A DNA stretch of 64,000 nucleotides, from the NCBI RefSeq assembly GCF_002207765.1, contig NZ_BDGJ01000010.1, positions 1 to 64,000 on the forward strand. Reading direction: 5' to 3'. Shown here in pieces: positions 59,939 to 64,000 of this stretch. This stretch comes from Calderihabitans maritimus (GTDB lineage Bacteria; Bacillota; KKC1; Calderihabitantales; Calderihabitantaceae). The notes beneath the pieces were generated by a model. That model worked only from the letters and a program-made list of their open reading frames with translations. It ran no database searches and was not told the DNA's origin. Position 1 is the stretch's first letter; every line of letters starts with the position of its first letter. Both the position numbers and the translations under genes were made by a program.

Positions 59939-61021
59939 ATGGAAAAAGCTGTTGTTAACAGATTGTCGCTTTTAGACCGTTTTTTGACGCTGTGGATCTT
60001 TTTGGCTATGGCCGCGGGCGTCCTGCTGGGGTATAATTTCCCGGGTATCGCAGATTTGTTGGATAGGCTGTCGGTGGGAACCACTTCCATACCTATTGCT
60101 ATTGGACTGATCGTGATGATGTATCCTCCGCTGGCCAAGGTCAATTATAGAGAATTGGGCAAAGTATTTAAGAATCGTAAGGTGTTGGCCTTATCCCTGG
60201 TCCAAAATTGGATCGTCGGTCCAGTCTTGATGTTTATTCTGGCGGTAATCTTCCTCCATAATTATCCGGAGTACATGGTTGGGCTCATCCTTATCGGGCT
60301 GGCCCGGTGCATCGCTATGGTGATCGTCTGGAACAGCCTGGCTAAGGGCGATACTGAGTACGCGGCGGCCCTAGTGGCTTTTAACTCTATTTTTCAGGTA
60401 ATCTTCTACTCTATTTATGCCTATGTCTTTATCACTGTACTTCCGGAGCTGATAGGTTTGCGGGGAATGGAGGTTCATGTTACCATTGGCGAGGTAGCCA
60501 CCAGCGTGGCCATCTACCTGGGCATTCCCTTTGCCGCTGGTTTTATTACCCGGCTGTTTTTAGAACCGGCCAAAGGCAGGGAGTGGTATGAAAAGAAATT
60601 TATTCCCAAGATCAGCCCGTTGGCTCTAATCGCCCTGCTGTTTACCATCGTAGTGATGTTTTCCTATAAGGGCCAGTATATCATTAAGCTGCCCATGGAT
60701 GTGATTCGGGTGGCTATTCCGCTGTTAATTTATTTCGTGCTAATGTTTCTGGTATCATTTTTCATCAGTATGCGCATGGGAGTAAATTACGGACAGACTG
60801 CCAGTCTTTCTTTCACCGCCGCCAGCAATAACTTTGAGCTGGCTATCGCGGTCGCCGTGGCGGTGTTTGGAATCAATTCCGGGCAGGCCTTCGCTGCGGT
60901 TATCGGGCCATTGATTGAGGTGCCGGTGATGATCGGATTGGTCAATGTGGCCCTAGCCTTCTCCCGGAAGTACTTTGCGCCGGACGGCAGTTCCGTGGTT
61001 GACACCGGCGTAATCCGCTAG
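59939..61021 (+). CDS. acr3: ACR3-type arsenite efflux permease
   Basis: 360 residues, ten membrane helices, GAGGAAAGGAGAGG before the ATG. Family segments: [56 protein letters not shown] with the conserved arsenite-binding Cys, and [22 protein letters not shown]. It pumps arsenite out of the cell using the proton gradient. With arsR it forms a resistance unit inside the prkA element, as arsR and acr3 do inside the skin element of B. subtilis. It would protect a cell that produces arsenite if the reductase is an arsenate reductase. Confidence 0.96.
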   Translation: MEKAVVNRLSLLDRFLTLWIFLAMAAGVLLGYNFPGIADLLDRLSVGTTSIPIAIGLIVMMYPPLAKVNYRELGKVFKNRKVLALSLVQNWIVGPVLMFILAVIFLHNYPEYMVGLILIGLARCIAMVIVWNSLAKGDTEYAAALVAFNSIFQVIFYSIYAYVFITVLPELIGLRGMEVHVTIGEVATSVAIYLGIPFAAGFITRLFLEPAKGREWYEKKFIPKISPLALIALLFTIVVMFSYKGQYIIKLPMDVIRVAIPLLIYFVLMFLVSFFISMRMGVNYGQTASLSFTAASNNFELAIAVAVAVFGINSGQAFAAVIGPLIEVPVMIGLVNVALAFSRKYFAPDGSSVVDTGVIR

Positions 61022-61039
61022 GGAGCGTGAAATTTCGGC

Positions 61040-61326
61040 ATGGACGTGAAAATTTCTCCTGAAGCGGCAGAGCACATCAAACAGAAGGGTGGTCATCTGC
61101 TCATTTTCTCGGGCGGTACAGCGGGTGCTGTGCGGGGTCGGTACCGGCGACCATGCTTGAGATGGGCCGGCCTCGCAACGCATCTGAAAATTACGAGACA
61201 CGGCAAATATCAGGGGTTACAGTCCATTTAGAGCGTGAGGTGATTTCTTTTCCGGGAAAGGCAGAGATTACTTTCGAAAAGACGTTGTGGTGGAAAAATC
61301 TATCATTAAATTACCGAGAAGAATGA
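61040..61326 (+). pseudogene. CC/Se-motif type protein with frameshift
   Basis: The frame starting at the ATG reads MDVKISPEAAEHIKQKGGH, the usual opening of a small family with a CC (or UC) redox motif. Near 61115 the expected continuation jumps to another frame: SGCCAGSV, then LEMGRPRNASENYETRQISGV, and ends at 61326. Both parts together give the whole protein (about 95 residues) with one shift of frame. Causes could be a real mutation, a sequencing slip or recoding. The family is often found with arsenic or selenium genes, as here behind acr3. The family assignment is from recall. Confidence 0.6.
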
Positions 61327-61395
61327 AAGCGTTGTTTTTGTACTCTGTTGTCTGTTTTAAGCAAAAATCTTAATGTTTCCCGGTTGCTATTTTGT

Positions 61396-62964
61396 CTATA
61401 GGTTAAAAGTGAAGCGCGGATAAATGACCAGGTCAAAAGTTGCGCGGCCGGTTTTATTGACTATCACACGGGAAACAAGCTCACGAAGAAGCTTGTTCTT
61501 TAACGTCTTGTCACCCGCCTTTTTATAGGCCTCAAGGAACGTTTTTATATTCTGCTTCATCACTAGCATGTCCTGCTCGCAGGTGTCCGCAGGCTCATGC
61601 TCATTTTGTTTTTTGATAATCTTTTCCAACATATTCAGCTCTTTTTCAATTTCATCCTTCCGGCGGATAAACATTTCGTCATCGTATATACCGGCTTCGT
61701 ATTTTTCGCATATGAAGTCGAGACGCCTTTTAAGTTCCGTTTTTTTCTTTTCAATGAATATATCGGTATCCACTGGAGCAGTCTCTTCTTTCTGGCGCGT
61801 GTACTCTTCTTCAAAAAACTCTTTTAGTTTTTTTACATCAAACTTTCCCAGGGCAGCAAGGTATTTCAGTATTCCGGCTTCTACATCGCGGTATTTTACA
61901 AAGGTGCATCCAGGTGTACGACACCAGAGGAATTCTTTACGGTACATGCTTACTTCACCGTCTTTTCTCCTGTAGTGCTGGATGGAATACTGGCGGACCA
62001 TGTGTCGGCCGCATTTTGCACATACCACCAGACCGGCTAGCTCACATGGTGAGAAGTCGAGCTTTACATTGGGCGTAGCTCGGGTATTTTTCAATTTTGC
62101 CTGAGCCAACTCCCATGTCTCCTGACTTATTATCGGTTCGTGGGCATTTTCGACCACGATCCATTCTGATTTTGGCCGGTCGTAATACTTGTTACCGACC
62201 CGCTTTTTGGTACGGTATTTCAGAGTACCCGCATAAACAGGATTTTCGATAATTCGTTTCACGGTTAAATAATTCCAACTGGCGGCTTTGCGGGGGGTAG
62301 GGACTCCCATGCGGGTCAGGTAGGTTGCGATGGCACGAAATGATACGTCTTTCTTTGTGTTGTCGCCGTTTTCGAGGCCGTATACATACAGGGTGAATAT
62401 CAGCCGGACGATCTGTGCCTCTTCCTCGTTTATCTCTAACCGGCCGGTACGGGAATTGAGCTGGTAACCAAAAGGGGCTGCTCCTACCACCCAACGGCCT
62501 TCAGCGGCAAGATTGTATTTGGCTCCGACAAGACGTTCTTTTATCATTTCAAATTCTTCCCGGGCCAGAAAAAGTTCAAATCTGATCTGCCGTGCGTCGG
62601 CGGGATTTGCCGGGTCATAAATCTTGTACGGGGTAACTATATAGATCCTTTTTGATATGATCAAATCATAGATTTTTCCCATATCGCTGTAGGTGCCGCG
62701 ACCGAGGCGGGGTATTTCTTTAACTGCCACTGCGTCATATTTTCCAGTTTCTATATCTTTCAGCACCTGTTGAAATACGGGGCGGGTTTCTATTTTGTCA
62801 CCGGATCCGATTTCTTCTGCTATATCGTAGATTATTTGCAGTTTGTCGAGGGCTTCAAGCATAATCTTTTTTTGGTTTGCCAGGGTATCTTCGCCTGTAC
62901 GTTTTTCTTTTTCAATATCCTGGCGTGAACGGCGAAGGTAGCAAATAATACGTTTTATTTCCAT
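61396..62964 (-). CDS. Large serine recombinase
   Basis: 522 residues, GGAG before the ATG. The N-terminal resolvase domain holds the catalytic Ser in CYLRRSRQD (residue ~13) and the Arg-rich KEIPRLGRGTYSDMGKI. A recombinase domain follows (AAPFGYQLN, then WNYLTVKRIIENPVYAGTL). A zinc ribbon (CAKCGRHM...CRTPGC) and a coiled coil (KKKTELKRRLDFICEKYEAG...) complete the large-serine-recombinase layout of SpoIVCA, the skin excisionase. It starts about 520 bp inside the right end of the prkA element and reads inward. It is the clear candidate for integration and excision at the CGAA cores. Confidence 0.95.
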   Translation of the reverse strand: MEIKRIICYLRRSRQDIEKEKRTGEDTLANQKKIMLEALDKLQIIYDIAEEIGSGDKIETRPVFQQVLKDIETGKYDAVAVKEIPRLGRGTYSDMGKIYDLIISKRIYIVTPYKIYDPANPADARQIRFELFLAREEFEMIKERLVGAKYNLAAEGRWVVGAAPFGYQLNSRTGRLEINEEEAQIVRLIFTLYVYGLENGDNTKKDVSFRAIATYLTRMGVPTPRKAASWNYLTVKRIIENPVYAGTLKYRTKKRVGNKYYDRPKSEWIVVENAHEPIISQETWELAQAKLKNTRATPNVKLDFSPCELAGLVVCAKCGRHMVRQYSIQHYRRKDGEVSMYRKEFLWCRTPGCTFVKYRDVEAGILKYLAALGKFDVKKLKEFFEEEYTRQKEETAPVDTDIFIEKKKTELKRRLDFICEKYEAGIYDDEMFIRRKDEIEKELNMLEKIIKKQNEHEPADTCEQDMLVMKQNIKTFLEAYKKAGDKTLKNKLLRELVSRVIVNKTGRATFDLVIYPRFTFNL

Positions 62965-63241
62965 TGCTTATCACTCCGGGCAGATCCAGATGTTTTGGTA
63001 TAAGGGATATATATTCACCGCATACCAAAATAATTCTTGGGTGTAGTTAGATAATCTTCCACTTATGAACAGCAAAACACGGTTTTCCCAGGGGAAGCAT
63101 CCTTTTTATTCCAGAGGGTATAAGAAAACGTTCGCATTTCTTTTGCCCAAATAACTTATTACGGGATCTAAAAATCAATTTTCTTTAACCGGACAGGCCT
63201 GGTAGACAGGCCTTTTTGCATAAGTTTTAGGAGAGAGAAAG

Positions 63242-63436
63242 GTGATTCCGGTGGAGCCTGTGATGGAGTTGAAGTTTAAATGCGGTACGGTAAGGGTATA
63301 CCCGCCCGAAAAACCTGCTACACAGGAAGATGAAAGGCGGCTCTACCGCGTGCTGCTGGAGTGTCTGGTCGAGAGGAAAAAGGAGAAGAATGAGAATACC
63401 GGAGAAGATATAATAAAGCAGGTTCCACTTAGTTAA
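63242..63436 (+). CDS. Small protein near attR, candidate directionality factor
   Basis: 64 residues, GTG start with AGGAGAG upstream. Charged and helical, with no TM segment, containing KCGTVRVYPPEKPATQEDERRLYRVLLEC. No family is recognised. It lies between the recombinase gene and the right junction, divergent from the recombinase. Large serine recombinases need a small accessory protein (RDF) to excise, often encoded next to them, so this is a position-based candidate only. Confidence 0.5.
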   Translation: MIPVEPVMELKFKCGTVRVYPPEKPATQEDERRLYRVLLECLVERKKEKNENTGEDIIKQVPLS

Positions 63437-63479
63437 TTTTATTTTGTTTAAACTCTTGGTATAATCAATAAACATTTCC

Positions 63480-63483
63480 CGAA
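63480..63483. other. Right attachment core (attR)
   Basis: CGAA again. To the left is element sequence (AATAAACATTTCC); to the right prkA coding sequence resumes (ATGATCGTAGCTCAT). In the reconstructed circle junction the arms around CGAA form an imperfect dyad (TGT, then TT and AT at matching distances). Confidence 0.8.
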
Positions 63484-64000
63484 ATGATCGTAGCTCATAC
63501 CAACGAAGCAGAATACCGGGCTTTTATCAGTAATAAGAAGAATGAGGCTTTGCAGTCTCGGATAATTGTAATGCCCATTCCTTATAACCTCAAGGTATCG
63601 GAGGAAGTAAAAATTTATGAAAAACTGATTCGTCAAAGTGCCCTGACTGACATTCACATAGCTCCTTATGCGTTGTGGGCGGCAGCAATCTTTTCCGTGC
63701 TGTCTCGGTTGAAGGAATCCAAGAAGCAGGGTATGGACCTGATTAAGAAAATGAAACTTTATGACGGTGAAAGCGTAGAAGGCTTTAAACAAAAGGACGT
63801 AGCGGAACTGCAGGCAGAAGCTGAAGGAGAAGGTATGAGCGGAGTAGATCCTCGTTATGTTATAAATCGGATCTCCAGTGCTCTGATAACTAAAGATACC
63901 AAATGTATCAATGCTTTAGATATTTTACGGGCTTTGAAGGAAGGATTGGATCAGCATCCCTCTATAACTAGAGACGAAAGAGAAAAGCTTCTAAATTTCA
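63481..64000 (+). CDS. prkA: PrkA, 3' part of interrupted gene (runs off the window)
   Basis: From GAA at 63481 the frame reads E-MIVAHTNEAEYRAFISNKK, then LQSRIIVMPIPYNLKVSEE and KKMKLYDGE, the direct continuation of PrkA after NFKAGRFALIYAD. It stays open to the window end (172 codons from the ATG) with no stop or frameshift. There is no ribosome site before the ATG at 63484, so this part is unlikely to be translated alone. It belongs with 45706-46572; full-length PrkA can be made only after the 16.9-kb element is removed. Confidence 0.92.

Larger units (their letters stand above)
46566..63483. mobile_element. Skin-like element interrupting prkA (16.9 kb)
   Basis: The element separates the two halves of prkA. 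CGAA occurs at both junctions (46566-46569 and 63480-63483); joining there gives ...TAT GCG GAC GAA ATG ATC GTA..., the exact uninterrupted PrkA frame. A large serine recombinase gene lies near the right end, reading inward. Genes inside encode a respiratory reductase, its sensors and chaperone, thiol redox proteins, TatA, and arsenic resistance. In Bacillus and Clostridium, elements with this design (sigK-skin and others) are cut out in the mother cell during sporulation, and the B. subtilis skin also carries ars genes. Excision here is inferred, not shown. Confidence 0.9.

Noticed and set aside
46566-63483. The element as a normal prophage or ICE
   Set aside because: No capsid, terminase, relaxase or conjugation genes are seen; only a recombinase and metabolic cargo.

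Overview
The window looks like a chromosomal segment of an anaerobic, Gram-positive, low-to-mid G+C Firmicute of the Moorella/Thermincola/Peptococcaceae kind. This rests on strong AGGAGG-type ribosome sites with many GTG/TTG starts, lipobox and Tat signals, no outer-membrane genes, anaerobic cobamide synthesis, a [NiFe] uptake hydrogenase and a large multihaem cytochrome. The genus is not proven.

Layout. 0.3-5 kb: small hypothetical, lipoprotein and membrane genes on the minus strand, then degraded IS21 and IS110 remnants. 5.2-8.2 kb: an Rrf2 regulator and cydAB (cytochrome bd), both preceded by the same inverted-repeat operator. A truncated group IIC intron sits directly behind the cydAB terminator. 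10.7-19.8 kb: a cobalamin riboswitch drives bzaA-bzaB-cobS-cobT-bzaC-bzaD-bzaE, a complete anaerobic route to 5,6-dimethylbenzimidazole and its attachment to cobamides. 19.9-23.7 kb: a membrane-bound [NiFe] hydrogenase operon. 26.3-31.6 kb: a C4-dicarboxylate module (SLC13/DASS carrier, two-component pair, DctP-type binding protein). 31.7-35.4 kb: queG, then a TusA-like protein, a LysR regulator and a YeeE/YedE transporter. 36-41.5 kb: a secreted 19-haem c-type cytochrome behind a strongly structured leader, followed by a membrane-anchored protein and a lytic transglycosylase. 41.5-45.5 kb: a sugar-type binding lipoprotein, cupin-type phosphoglucose isomerase, a tandem zinc ribbon and an orphan DNA methyltransferase.

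45.7 kb to the end holds the most unusual feature. The 5' part of prkA ends at 46572 and its 3' part resumes at 63481. A 16.9-kb element lies between them, bounded by a shared CGAA core and carrying a large serine recombinase next to its right end. Joining the two halves at CGAA restores an uninterrupted PrkA frame. This is the architecture of skin-like elements that interrupt sporulation genes and are excised in the mother cell, here in prkA and with respiratory cargo. The cargo is a PhnD-like sensor protein with a NarX/NarL-type two-component pair, a TtrBCA-type molybdenum reductase (tetrathionate, arsenate or selenate; substrate unresolved) with its TorD chaperone, CcdA, a TlpA-like selenoprotein with an in-frame UGA and adjacent SECIS hairpin, an Fe-S protein, two TatA proteins, ArsR, the arsenite exporter ACR3 and a frameshifted CC/Se-type protein.

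The first 282 bases contain nothing I can assign. No tRNA, rRNA or CRISPR array was seen.
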